64,000 nt of DNA from Pseudomonadota bacterium (GTDB lineage Bacteria; Pseudomonadota; Gammaproteobacteria; Burkholderiales; Rhodocyclaceae), in NCBI GenBank assembly GCA_018241685.1, contig JAFEDJ010000011.1:62001-126000 (forward strand), read 5' to 3'. Positions 35,819-44,162 of the stretch are shown here, piece by piece (the first letter of the stretch is position 1; every line of letters starts with the position of its first letter). The position numbers and the translations under genes are program-made. Below the pieces are notes generated by a model. That model made no database searches. It was not told the DNA's origin and saw only the letters and a list, made by a program, of their open reading frames with translations.

Positions 35819-36561
35819 GGCACGCTCACGGTAGCGAAGCAGAAGCCGCGGGCCTTGAGTCCGGCGATCAACGGATCCAGCATTGGCGCAAAGGGATCCT
35901 TGCGCGACCAGATACCCAGGTGGGCGAGCAGGACATCCCCGTCCCTGATGTTGGCGAGCGCCCGTTTGAGCAGGACCTCGTTGGGGTAAGCGCCGGACGG
36001 CAGTTCGTCACCGAGGAAGCCGGCTGCCGACCAGCCCACATGCCGGTAGCCGCATTGCCTGGCCGCTTTCAGCGTGAGAGGCGTCGTGTGGCCGCCGGGG
36101 GCGCGCCAGATCGGGTCGAGGTGACGTCCGGTGAGTTCGGCGAAGCGCTTGTCAGGCTGCTTTATTTCCGCGCAGATCTGCGCGGTATCGAGCTTCTCGC
36201 GCTGTCCGTCCATCAACTGGTAAACCACCCGGCCGTCGTCGAGATCCTTGCGGAACGCACCGTGGCGCCAGGTGTGGCTGCCGAAGGCGTGCCCTTCCGC
36301 CACGCGGGCCCTCCAGTACGGGGCCCAGGACGGGTCAAGGGCCATGTCGCCGCGGTTGGTCTTTTCCTGGGCAACGAAGAAGGTCGCCTTGATGTGGTGC
36401 TTCTGCAGGATCTCGGCAATCGGTTCCGCGTAGCGCATGTTGCCGGTGTCGAGCGTGAGGTAGACCGTGCCCTTGCAGGACGCTTCTCCGGCGGCGGCTG
36501 TGTGAGCCGCCAAGGGCGCAACGATGAGCGCCAAGGCCAGCAGTCGGCGCCGGATATGCAT
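35815..36561 (-). CDS. Secreted NodB-like polysaccharide deacetylase, divergent active site
   Basis: A 248-residue exported carbohydrate esterase family 4-type protein: signal peptide (RRLLALALIVAPLAAHTAAA), then NodB-type motifs. Motif 1, normally TFDDG, reads TLDTGN, so the metal-binding second Asp is Thr. Motif 2 SHTWRH retains both His ligands. Motif 3 is RAPGGHT, motif 5 DVLLAHLG. ATFFVAQEK is the conserved strand after motif 1. The altered motif means metal-dependent deacetylation is uncertain. The start at ATG 36561 shares one base with the upstream stop (TGATG). Confidence 0.82.
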   Translation of the reverse strand: MHIRRRLLALALIVAPLAAHTAAAGEASCKGTVYLTLDTGNMRYAEPIAEILQKHHIKATFFVAQEKTNRGDMALDPSWAPYWRARVAEGHAFGSHTWRHGAFRKDLDDGRVVYQLMDGQREKLDTAQICAEIKQPDKRFAELTGRHLDPIWRAPGGHTTPLTLKAARQCGYRHVGWSAAGFLGDELPSGAYPNEVLLKRALANIRDGDVLLAHLGIWSRKDPFAPMLDPLIAGLKARGFCFATVSVP

Positions 36562-37520
36562 CACCGCCTCGCCGCGTGCTTGAGGAAGAACACGCCGTGG
36601 GGCGAACGCCCGACGGGGATAGAGCGCGACACCGCCTTCTGCTGCAGATCCAGGACCTGTACCTTGCGGGCGAAGCGTGCCGTGGCCCACAGTTCCTTGC
36701 CGTCGGCGCGGATCTCCATGTCGTCGGGGCCGCCGGGAACGTCGTATTGTTCGACCTCGCTGAGGGTCTGCGTGTCCACCAGGGAAATGCTGCCCTTCAT
36801 GCTGCGGTTCGATACGAAGACGTGGCGCCCGTCACCGCGGGCCAGAAAGTTGTGGGCGGCTTTGTCTGTGGTTATCTTCTTGACGGACTTGCGCGCTCGC
36901 CAGTCGATCACCTCCACGTAATCGGCGCCCATGATCGCCACCAGCAGGTACTTGTCGTCGGGCGTCATGTAAATGCCAGCGGGGGTCGGGCCGACGCTCA
37001 TTTTCCAGACCGGCTGCTGCGTCTTGAGGTCGATGGCGAGAATCTCGTCGGATTCCTGCAGCGTGACGAAAACGTACTGGCTGGCCTTGTCGAAGGCCAT
37101 ATGCGAAGGTGTCTTGGCGGCGGGGACGCGGGCAACCAGGGAAAAGTCGGCGGCCTTGTAGAGATCGACCCGATCCAGGCGCAGGGAGTTGGCGACGAAC
37201 CACTTCTTGTCCGGCGAGAAGCCGAGCTGGTAGGGGTCGGAGATGTTCTTGACGCGTTTCTGCTCCTGGCCCGTGCGCGGGTCGAAGAAGACCAGTTCGT
37301 TGGAAATCGCACAGGCGACGATCACCGAGCTGTCGTCCGGTGTCGCCATCAGGTGGTGGGGCTCCTTGCAGGCCGGTGCGCGACCGGTTTCCTTGTAGCT
37401 GGCCGTGTCGATGAGGCTGATGTTCTCGTCCCCCGAGTTCAGGACGAGGGCCGTCTCAGCCCGGGAGGAAGCCGCGAGGCAGGCGAGAATGACTGAGCCG
37501 ATCAGGCGTGCAGGCTTCAT
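36561..37520 (-). CDS. Secreted YncE-like seven-bladed beta-propeller protein
   Basis: A 319-residue periplasmic protein: Sec signal (RLIGSVILACLAASSRAE), then repeated blades of about 40 residues with the YVTN/NHL-like pattern (NISLIDTASYKETGR, QLGFSPDKKWFVANS, HVFVSNRSMKGSISLVDTQTL). YncE-type proteins bind ligands or nucleic acids or act as scaffolds; no catalytic residues are apparent. It is first of three coupled genes with the NodB-like and desaturase-family proteins. No Shine-Dalgarno precedes ATG 37520; the bases next to it form one arm of a long-range inverted repeat. Confidence 0.85.
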   Translation of the reverse strand: MKPARLIGSVILACLAASSRAETALVLNSGDENISLIDTASYKETGRAPACKEPHHLMATPDDSSVIVACAISNELVFFDPRTGQEQKRVKNISDPYQLGFSPDKKWFVANSLRLDRVDLYKAADFSLVARVPAAKTPSHMAFDKASQYVFVTLQESDEILAIDLKTQQPVWKMSVGPTPAGIYMTPDDKYLLVAIMGADYVEVIDWRARKSVKKITTDKAAHNFLARGDGRHVFVSNRSMKGSISLVDTQTLSEVEQYDVPGGPDDMEIRADGKELWATARFARKVQVLDLQQKAVSRSIPVGRSPHGVFFLKHAARR

Positions 37521-37582
37521 GGAGCGGTCGTGTTGCAGATATGTTGAGTTAACGGCTCGAATGCTCGCGCGTTGACCGCTCC
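37521..37582 (-). promoter_or_regulatory. Inverted repeat whose distal arm abuts the beta-propeller start codon
   Basis: Read on the reverse strand, GGAGCGGTC (37582-37574), 44 bases, then GACCGCTCC (37529-37521) directly followed by ATG. Nine-base perfect arms could fold the leader so that the initiation region is paired, or could be a looped operator. Function is inferred. Confidence 0.4.
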
Positions 37583-37626
37583 GACGAGTGTCGGTGTGAT
37601 GAATTTTGCGTCGGCGTGGCGTCCGT

Positions 37627-38715
37627 TCAGACGGGACGGGCGACGATCCGCAAATCGCGGCCGACCTGACGGACGTCGCGGAAGGCGAGCTCCCGCTTGT
37701 CGGCAAGACTGCTCAGCGTTGGCAGGTTGAACAGGCCGCGGGCATCGTCGCCGGCAAGGGAGGGTGCGAGATAGAGGATCAGCTCGTCCACACAGCCTTC
37801 CCTCAGCAGGGAGCCGTTGAGCTTGAAGCCGCTTTCGGCCAGCACTTCGTTGATGCCGCGCCGACCGAGTTCTGTCATCAGGGCCGGCAGATCCACCTTG
37901 CCGCCCTTGTTCGGCAGGATCAGCACGTCAGCGCCGCGGTGTTGCAGGGCGGCGATGCGCTCGGTGTCCTCGACGGCGCCGGCCACCAGCACCCGGCCGC
38001 CGTCGAGGATCTTGGCATTGAGCGGCGTTTCCAGGCGCGCGTCCACGACGATGCGCAGCGGCTGGCGCTCGGTGGGGACCGCGCGGACGTTGAGTTGCGG
38101 ATCGTCGTCACGGACGGTGCCGATGCCGGTGAGCACCGCGCAGGAGCGGGCGCGCCAGCGATGCGCATCGCGGCGGGCGTCGTCGCCGGTGATCCATTGG
38201 GAGACGCCATTGTTCAGGGCGGTCTTGCCGTCCAGCGTGGCAGCCGCCTTCAGACGCAGCCACGGGCGGCCGCGGGTCATGCGCGAGATGAAGCCGATGT
38301 TGAGTTCGCGGGCTTCGTTCTCCTGCACGCCAGCGATGGTGGCGATGCCGGCGTCGCGCAGGCGGGCCAGGCCGCGCCCGGCGACCAGAGGGTTTGGATC
38401 TTCCATTGCCGCGACGACCCGGGCCACTCCGACCTTGATCAGCGCATCGGCGCAGGGCGGCGTGCGGCCATGGTGGGAGCAGGGTTCCAGCGTCACGTAG
38501 GCGGTGGCGCCGCGAGCCTGTTCGCCGGCCATCGCGAGGGCGTGCACTTCCGCATGGGGCTCGCCGGCGCGCACGTGCCAGCCTTCGCCGACGATGGCGC
38601 CGTCACGCACGATGACGCAGCCGACGCGGGGATTCGGGGTGGTCGTGAACAGTCCGCGCTCAGCCAGTTCGAGAGCGCGGGCCATCCACCGGTAGTCGTC
38701 GGCGGTGGCGCTCAT
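37627..38715 (-). CDS. ribD: Bifunctional riboflavin deaminase/reductase
   Basis: RibD performs the second and third steps of riboflavin synthesis from GTP. The 362-residue protein has an N-terminal deaminase domain with the zinc site HAEVHAL and PCSHHGRTPPC, and a C-terminal reductase domain with LKAAATLDGKTALNNGVSQWITG and NEVLAESGFKLNGSLL. ATG 38715 gives MSATADDYRWMARAL, the usual onset; a longer frame runs into nrdR. It lies 13 bases after nrdR. ribE, ribA and ribH are outside the window. Confidence 0.95.
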   Translation of the reverse strand: MSATADDYRWMARALELAERGLFTTTPNPRVGCVIVRDGAIVGEGWHVRAGEPHAEVHALAMAGEQARGATAYVTLEPCSHHGRTPPCADALIKVGVARVVAAMEDPNPLVAGRGLARLRDAGIATIAGVQENEARELNIGFISRMTRGRPWLRLKAAATLDGKTALNNGVSQWITGDDARRDAHRWRARSCAVLTGIGTVRDDDPQLNVRAVPTERQPLRIVVDARLETPLNAKILDGGRVLVAGAVEDTERIAALQHRGADVLILPNKGGKVDLPALMTELGRRGINEVLAESGFKLNGSLLREGCVDELILYLAPSLAGDDARGLFNLPTLSSLADKRELAFRDVRQVGRDLRIVARPV

Positions 38716-38728
38716 GGCGGTGAAACCT

Positions 38729-39208
38729 TCAGGAAACCTTGGGGGGGCGGCCGCGGGGCCGGGAGGTGACTTCGCGGATGACTTCCGAGAATTCGTCCAC
38801 GTCGGCAAAGGCGCGATAGACCGATGCGAAGCGGATGTAGGCGACCTTGTCGAGCTTCTTGAGCTCGCGCATTACCAGCTCGCCGATGCGCTCGGAGGCA
38901 ATCTCGCGCTCACCGGATGAGAGCAGCTTGGCCTCGATGCGGTCGACGGCGGCTTCGACGTTTTCGGCGGTGACGGGGCGCTTGCGCAGCGCCAGTTTCA
39001 GGCTGCCGAGGAGCTTGTCGCGATTGAAGTCGGCACGACTGCCGTTCTTCTTGACCACCTGCGGCATCTTGAGGTCGATGCGCTCGTAGGTGGTGAAGCG
39101 TTTGTCGCAGGACAGGCAGCGACGGCGGCGCCGTACGGTGTCACCGTCCTCGTTTTCACGGGTGTCGGTGACCTGCGTATTGTCGGCGCCGCAGAAGGGG
39201 CAATGCAT
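38729..39208 (-). CDS. nrdR: Transcriptional repressor NrdR
   Basis: NrdR represses ribonucleotide reductase genes in response to ATP/dATP levels. The 159-residue protein begins with the zinc ribbon [38 protein letters not shown] and continues with an ATP-cone ([20 protein letters not shown]). Its C-terminal RGRPPKVS tail is basic. NrdR boxes near nrd genes would lie elsewhere; none of those genes is in the window. glyA is upstream by 32 bases. Confidence 0.97.
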   Translation of the reverse strand: MHCPFCGADNTQVTDTRENEDGDTVRRRRRCLSCDKRFTTYERIDLKMPQVVKKNGSRADFNRDKLLGSLKLALRKRPVTAENVEAAVDRIEAKLLSSGEREIASERIGELVMRELKKLDKVAYIRFASVYRAFADVDEFSEVIREVTSRPRGRPPKVS

Positions 39209-39240
39209 GGGCTAATGCGCGTCCCTGTCGCTGGTGCAGC

Positions 39241-40491
39241 TTAGGCGCCGTATACCGGGAACTTGCGGCACAGTTCGGAAACCTTGGCGCGCACGTTCTC
39301 GATGGTGGCTTCGTCCTTCGGATTGTCGAGCACGTCGGCAATCAGGTGGGCGATGCGCTCGGCTTCGATCTCGGTGAAGCCGCGGGTGGTCATGGCCGGC
39401 GAGCCGATACGGATGCCGGAGGTGACGAAGGGCTTCTGCGGATCGTTGGGGATCGAGTTCTTGTTGACAGTGATGTGGGCGCTGCCGAGGACGGCTTCGG
39501 CTTCCTTGCCGGTGATGTTCTTTGACTGAAGATCTACCAGGAACACGTGGCTTTCGGTACGGCCGGAGATGATGCGCAGGCCGCGCTCTTCACCGAGGAC
39601 GCGGGCCATCACGCGGGCATTGGCGATGACCTGTTCCTGGTATTGCTTGAACTCGGGCCCGGCGGCTTCCTTGAAGGCGACTGCCTTGGCGGCGATGACG
39701 TGCATCAGCGGACCACCCTGCAGGCCCGGGAAGATGGCGGAATTGATCGCCTTCTCGTGTTCGGCCTTCATCAGGATGATGCCGCCGCGGGGGCCGCGGA
39801 GGGTCTTGTGGGTGGTGGAGGTGACCACGTCGGCGTGGGGGACCGGGTTCGGGTAGTAGCCGGCAGCGATCAGGCCGGCGTAGTGGGCCATGTCCACCCA
39901 GAAGATGGCGCCGATTTCCTTGGCAATCTTGGCGAAGCGCTCGAAGTCGATGCGCAGCGCGTAGGCGGAGGCGCCGGCGATGATGATGCGCGGCTTGTGC
40001 TCGCGGGCCAGCGCTTCCATCTTGTCGTAGTCGATCTCTTCCTTCTCGTTGAGACCGTAGGCCACGACATTGAACCACTTGCCGGACATGTTCAGCGGCA
40101 TGCCGTGGGTCAGGTGGCCGCCTTCGGCGAGGCTCATGCCCATGATGGTGTCGCCGGGCTTGGCGAAGGCCATCAGGACGGCTTGGTTGGCCTGGGAGCC
40201 GGAGTTTGGCTGGACGTTGGCGGCTTCGGCGCCGAACAGGGCCTTCAGACGGTCGATGGCCAGCTGCTCGGCCACGTCCACGTGCTCACAGCCACCGTAG
40301 TAACGCTTGCCCGGATAACCTTCCGCGTACTTGTTGGTGAGCTGGGAGCCCTGGGCTTCCATGACAGCTGCACTGACGTAGTTCTCGGAGGCGATCAGTT
40401 CGATGTGATCTTCCTGACGGCGGTTTTCGGCCTCAATGGCCTGCCAGAGTTCGGGGTCGACCTTGGCGAGGGTATTTTGCTTGGAAAACAT
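39241..40491 (-). CDS. glyA: Serine hydroxymethyltransferase
   Basis: GlyA interconverts serine and glycine with tetrahydrofolate, the main source of one-carbon units. The 416-residue PLP enzyme has [38 protein letters not shown] near the N-terminus and the PLP-lysine segment [19 protein letters not shown]. Length and motifs are standard. The order glyA-nrdR-ribD is common in betaproteobacteria. Confidence 0.97.
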   Translation of the reverse strand: MFSKQNTLAKVDPELWQAIEAENRRQEDHIELIASENYVSAAVMEAQGSQLTNKYAEGYPGKRYYGGCEHVDVAEQLAIDRLKALFGAEAANVQPNSGSQANQAVLMAFAKPGDTIMGMSLAEGGHLTHGMPLNMSGKWFNVVAYGLNEKEEIDYDKMEALAREHKPRIIIAGASAYALRIDFERFAKIAKEIGAIFWVDMAHYAGLIAAGYYPNPVPHADVVTSTTHKTLRGPRGGIILMKAEHEKAINSAIFPGLQGGPLMHVIAAKAVAFKEAAGPEFKQYQEQVIANARVMARVLGEERGLRIISGRTESHVFLVDLQSKNITGKEAEAVLGSAHITVNKNSIPNDPQKPFVTSGIRIGSPAMTTRGFTEIEAERIAHLIADVLDNPKDEATIENVRAKVSELCRKFPVYGA

Positions 40492-40529
40492 GGCGATCCA
40501 GGTGGACTTGAGTCAAAAACGGAGTTTAA

Positions 40530-40562
40530 CACGGCACCTCGGGCTTGCCGAAAGCTGCCGTG
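40530..40562 (-). terminator. Hairpin between chemoreceptor gene and glyA
   Basis: CACGGCA (40530-40536) pairs with TGCCGTG (40556-40562), with an inner TCGG/CCGA stem. On the reverse strand the hairpin is followed by TTAAACTCCGTTTTT, so it may terminate the chemoreceptor transcript; it could alternatively be part of the glyA leader. Confidence 0.4.
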
Positions 40563-40584
40563 CTCGTAAAAGCGATGAAGTGCC

Positions 40585-42624
40585 TCAGACGCGGAAGTGG
40601 CCGACCTTGGTTTCGAGGTCTGCGACCAGTTGTTCGAGGGTTGTTGTCTGTTCGTGGGTGCGGCGGGTGATCTGGTTGTTCTGCGCGGCCATTTGTGCGA
40701 TGCGCTCGACGCCGTGGGCCACGTCCTGGCTGGATGTGCTCTGGGCGCGCGTGGTGTCGGCGATGTCGTTGACTGCGGCGGTAGTGCGCACGCTCTCGCT
40801 GCGGATGGTTTCGAGCATGTCGCCCGATTCGGTGGCGAGGCCGACGCCGTCGCGCACGCCGGCTGTGACGCCCTGGATCATCGTGACGACGCGCTGCGCT
40901 TCGTTCTGCACCTCGGTCACCGTCACCGAGATCTCGCGGGTCGAGTTGGCGGTGCGCTCGGCCAGCTTGCGCACCTCGTCGGCCACCACCGCGAAGCCGC
41001 GGCCGCTCTCGCCGGCGCGTGCGGCTTCGATGGCGGCGTTGAGGGCGAGCAGGTTGGTCTGCTCGGCGATCTCGTTGATCAGCTTGCCGATGTTGGAGAT
41101 CTGCGCCGAGCGCTCGGAAAGTTGTCGGACCGCCACGGCCGCCTCGTCGATTTCGCCGGCGATCCGCCCCATGCCGTCGATGACGCTGCGCACCCGGCTG
41201 CTTCCTTCATCTGCGTGGACCTGGGCCTGCTGGGTCATGTCGCGGGCGACGGCGGCGCTGTCGGAAACGTGGGTGACGCTGACGGCGAGCTCCTCGATGG
41301 CCGTGGCGAGGCCTGCTGCGGCTTCGCTCTGGGCTGCAGTGCTGTTCACTACTTCATCCGAGCCCTGGCGCACGGCGCGGGCTGCGTCGCGGACGGCATT
41401 GCCGGTGCGCATCACGTCGCCGATCAGTGTGCCGATCTGGCGCGTGGTGGTGTCCAGGGAGTGGGCGATCAGGTCCAGTTCGTTGCGGCTGTCGGCGGGG
41501 GCGTGGGGCAAGCGTACGGTCAGGTCGCCGTGGCCGATGCGTCGGGTCGCTTCGAGCACCTGGTGGATGGGGGCGAGGCGGTTGCGGGTGATGAAATACA
41601 GCACCACCGCCAGCAGCAGGGCGCCGCCGATGCACAGTGCGATCAGGGTGTTGCGCAGGCGGCGGGCTTCGATGGTGAATTCGTCGATGAAGCTGCCGGT
41701 AGCCACGATCCAGCCCCAGGACGGCGCCGTTTCGAAGACCACCATCTTGGGATCGGTCTCGGGACCGCCCGGCGTGCGCGACCACTTGTAGGTCATCGCG
41801 CCCTGCTTGCGGCGGATCTGCTCGTCGACGATGCGGGTCAGGGCCGGGTTGTTGATCTCGCCGATCTGCCGGCCGCCGAAGCTGGGGTGATAGACCAGTT
41901 CGCTCTTGGTCGTGTCCTCGGCGGGGGCCAGCACGTAAGCGTAGCCGCTGCTGCCGGACTTGACCTCGGCGAGGGCCTTGAAGAGGCGTTGCATGTCACC
42001 GCTGATGTCCACGCGGGTGGACAGGGCGCCAACGACCCTGCCGGCGCCGTCGGTCAGCGGCTCTATGGCCGAGATGTAGTACTTGCCGCTGCGCTTGACG
42101 ACACCAGCATAGCCTTTGCCCGCCAGCAGGGCTGCGCTCTCCTTGCTGTTGCGGGGCAGGGTGCTGCCCTCGGCACTGCTGCCATCCTTGTTCTTGAGAA
42201 GCGTGGCTGCGCGCACGAAGTCGTCGCCGGAGCGCAGCATCAGCGCAGGGTCGGCATCGATCTGCTGGCGCAGAGTTTCGAGCAGCGCCGTGTTGCCGTT
42301 GAGGGTGCGCTCGCCGGTGTGCACAGCCGGCACGTCGTAGCTGCCGGCCTTTACCGTCTCCGGGCCGATGCGCAGCGTGCCAAGGGCTGCCTTGAGGCGA
42401 CTGGCGCCCCGGCCGGCATGGGCGATCGCGTTGTCATGGCTCAGTTCGAGCATGCGGACGATACCCGTCACCTGGTGGGTGAGTTCATCCTCGGTCTTGG
42501 CCAGCGCGGCGTTCTCGGCGAAATAGGTCGTGAACCCGATCAGTGCGCCGAATATGACCAGGCCGACCAGTGCCGCGGAGAGGGACAACTGATGGACGAG
42601 GGACTGGCGGTTGAATTTAAGCAT
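40585..42624 (-). CDS. Methyl-accepting chemotaxis protein with periplasmic Cache-type sensor
   Basis: A 679-residue chemoreceptor: membrane segment about 13-33, a large periplasmic region (about 35-315) with Cache features ([40 protein letters not shown]), a second membrane segment about 320-342 ([19 protein letters not shown]), a HAMP domain and the signalling hairpin with the tip [41 protein letters not shown]. Ligand is unknown. It has a near-consensus sigma-28 promoter, so it is likely co-regulated with flagella. No CheB/CheR-binding pentapeptide is seen at the C-terminus. Confidence 0.93.
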   Translation of the reverse strand: MLKFNRQSLVHQLSLSAALVGLVIFGALIGFTTYFAENAALAKTEDELTHQVTGIVRMLELSHDNAIAHAGRGASRLKAALGTLRIGPETVKAGSYDVPAVHTGERTLNGNTALLETLRQQIDADPALMLRSGDDFVRAATLLKNKDGSSAEGSTLPRNSKESAALLAGKGYAGVVKRSGKYYISAIEPLTDGAGRVVGALSTRVDISGDMQRLFKALAEVKSGSSGYAYVLAPAEDTTKSELVYHPSFGGRQIGEINNPALTRIVDEQIRRKQGAMTYKWSRTPGGPETDPKMVVFETAPSWGWIVATGSFIDEFTIEARRLRNTLIALCIGGALLLAVVLYFITRNRLAPIHQVLEATRRIGHGDLTVRLPHAPADSRNELDLIAHSLDTTTRQIGTLIGDVMRTGNAVRDAARAVRQGSDEVVNSTAAQSEAAAGLATAIEELAVSVTHVSDSAAVARDMTQQAQVHADEGSSRVRSVIDGMGRIAGEIDEAAVAVRQLSERSAQISNIGKLINEIAEQTNLLALNAAIEAARAGESGRGFAVVADEVRKLAERTANSTREISVTVTEVQNEAQRVVTMIQGVTAGVRDGVGLATESGDMLETIRSESVRTTAAVNDIADTTRAQSTSSQDVAHGVERIAQMAAQNNQITRRTHEQTTTLEQLVADLETKVGHFRV

Positions 42625-42675
42625 GAAGGGACTCCTGCCGGTTCGCGCCCCGGACGGGCTGCGTGTTCGTCCGGG

Positions 42676-42702
42676 GCATCGGCGAAGTCCAGGGAAACTT
42701 TA
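42676..42702 (-). promoter_or_regulatory. Sigma-28 (FliA) promoter of the chemoreceptor gene
   Basis: On the reverse strand TAAAGTTT (42702-42695), exactly 11 bases, then GCCGATGC (42683-42676), against the enterobacterial consensus TAAAGTTT-N11-GCCGATAA (14 of 16 positions). The expected start gives a leader of about 45 bases with GGAG before the ATG at 42624. Confidence 0.7.
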
Positions 42703-42728
42703 GGGCTCCTGGATGATGAAGTGCTAAA

Positions 42729-43367
42729 TCACGCGTTGTTGAGCTCGTCCAGGGCACTGTCCAGGTGGCGCTGCTCGCCCCAGGAGATCAGCGACCAGCT
42801 GTTGCCGTTGTGGCTGATCCAGTTGAGGGCGGCATTGGGGATGGTGAAATCCCGCGGGGTTTCCAGCGGCTTGCCGGCGGCCAGGCGGTGGGCGATGTCG
42901 AGGACGCCGCCGTGGGTGACGACCAGCACCGTGCCTCCGCGGTGGGCGTCGGCGATGGCGTTCAGCCTGTCGTGGATGCGCCGCGCGAATTCGCGCAGGC
43001 TCTCGCCGCCCTCGGGGAAGGCGAAGTCCGGATCGCGGGTCTCGAAGCGGTGGTATTCGGCCGGAAATTGTGCGCGGGCTTCGTCGTAGGTCAGGGCCTG
43101 GAAGACGCCGTAGTGGCGCTCGCGCAGTCCGGCATCGAGGGTCAGGTCGAGGCCGTTGCGGGTGGTGACGGCCTCGGCGGTCTGGCGGGCGCGGGTCAGG
43201 TCGGAGCTGTAGGCGGCGTCGAAGCGCTCGCCGGCCAGACTGGCGGCGGTAGCTTTGGCCTGGACCAGGCCGTGATCGTTGAGGGGGATGTCGATGTGGC
43301 CTTGAAGGCGGCGCTCGGTGTTCCAGGGCGTCTCGCCGTGGCGAACCAGGCAGATACGTGTAGACAT
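42729..43367 (-). CDS. Histidine phosphatase family protein (phosphoglycerate-mutase-like)
   Basis: A 212-residue member of the histidine phosphatase superfamily. The RHG motif is in ICLVRHGETPWNTERRLQGHIDIPLN (phosphorylated His about residue 9), with the second Arg/His pair in SSDLTRARQTAEA and the late VLVVTHGGVLD. Members include cobalamin alpha-ribazole phosphatase and broad phosphatases annotated GpmB; no cobalamin genes are nearby, so substrate is open. I start at ATG 43367, matching the conserved RHG distance. Confidence 0.88.
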   Translation of the reverse strand: MSTRICLVRHGETPWNTERRLQGHIDIPLNDHGLVQAKATAASLAGERFDAAYSSDLTRARQTAEAVTTRNGLDLTLDAGLRERHYGVFQALTYDEARAQFPAEYHRFETRDPDFAFPEGGESLREFARRIHDRLNAIADAHRGGTVLVVTHGGVLDIAHRLAAGKPLETPRDFTIPNAALNWISHNGNSWSLISWGEQRHLDSALDELNNA

Positions 43368-43571
43368 TGCTGCGGTGCAGGAGAGGGTGAACGGAAACCC
43401 GAGTATCTCACGTAGCGGAGGGGTGCTGCGCCGCACACTCGCCGGTCGGGATAGGGGCAGCGTGTTGCCGGCGTGTGAGCGCAGGGCCAATCTCGCCGAT
43501 AATCCGGAGCCAAAGAACATGGGCTGCGCCCTGCGGGGCGTGCCTTCCATACGTTAAAGGAGACGCGGGAC

Positions 43572-44162
43572 GTGCACGCCCTGCTCAATATTTCACGCCT
43601 CATCGATGCACTCACGGAGCGTGTCGGCAAGGCGGCGACCTGGCTGGTGCTGGTCGTCACCCTCATCAGCGCCGGCAACGCCTTCGTGCGCTACCTGTTC
43701 AATTTCAGCTCCAACGGGCTGCTGGAGATCCAGTGGTATCTGTTCTCGGCGGTCTTCCTGCTGTGCGGGGGCTACACGCTGCTGAAGAACGAGCATGTGC
43801 GCATCGATGTGGTGGCAGGGCGGTTTTCGCCGCGGGCGCAGGCATGGATCGACATCGTCGGCACGCTGTTCTTCATGGCGCCGATGGCCGTGGCGGTGCT
43901 CTACCTGTCGTGGCCGATCTTCGTCGAGTCCTATCGGGTCGGCGAGCAGTCGTCGAACGCCGGCGGGCTGCCGGTGTGGCCGGTACGGGCGCTGGTGCCG
44001 GCGGGCTTTGCGCTGCTGGTGCTGCAGGGTGTCTCCGAGCTCATCAAGCGGGTGGCCTTTCTGCAAGGGCTGATAGGTGATCCGAACACCAAGTCACCAG
44101 CGGCCACGCCCGAAAGCGAACTGGCGCAGGCCATCGAGGCTGAGCGCGGGGGGCGGACCTGA
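43572..44162 (+). CDS. TRAP transporter small permease (DctQ-like)
   Basis: A four-helix membrane subunit of 196 residues typical of TRAP dicarboxylate or carboxylate transporters: TWLVLVVTLISAGNAFVRY, LLEIQWYLFSAVFLLCGGYTLLKNEHVRIDV and ALVPAGFALLVLQGVSELI are DctQ/YiaM-type segments. The start is GTG 43572, with AAGGAG about 9 bases upstream. It overlaps the large permease by one base (TGATG). No DctP-type binding protein gene is adjacent on either side. Confidence 0.9.
   Translation: MHALLNISRLIDALTERVGKAATWLVLVVTLISAGNAFVRYLFNFSSNGLLEIQWYLFSAVFLLCGGYTLLKNEHVRIDVVAGRFSPRAQAWIDIVGTLFFMAPMAVAVLYLSWPIFVESYRVGEQSSNAGGLPVWPVRALVPAGFALLVLQGVSELIKRVAFLQGLIGDPNTKSPAATPESELAQAIEAERGGRT

Noticed and set aside
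40492..40584. Glycine riboswitch upstream of glyA
   Set aside because: The region is only 93 bases, lacks tandem aptamer features, and its hairpin is better explained as the end of the chemoreceptor transcript.
42647..42677. Perfect 10-bp GC hairpin in the chemoreceptor upstream region, as a leader regulator
   Set aside because: The sigma-28 promoter predicts transcription starting inside the first arm, so the hairpin would not form in the mRNA, and no T-run follows for termination.
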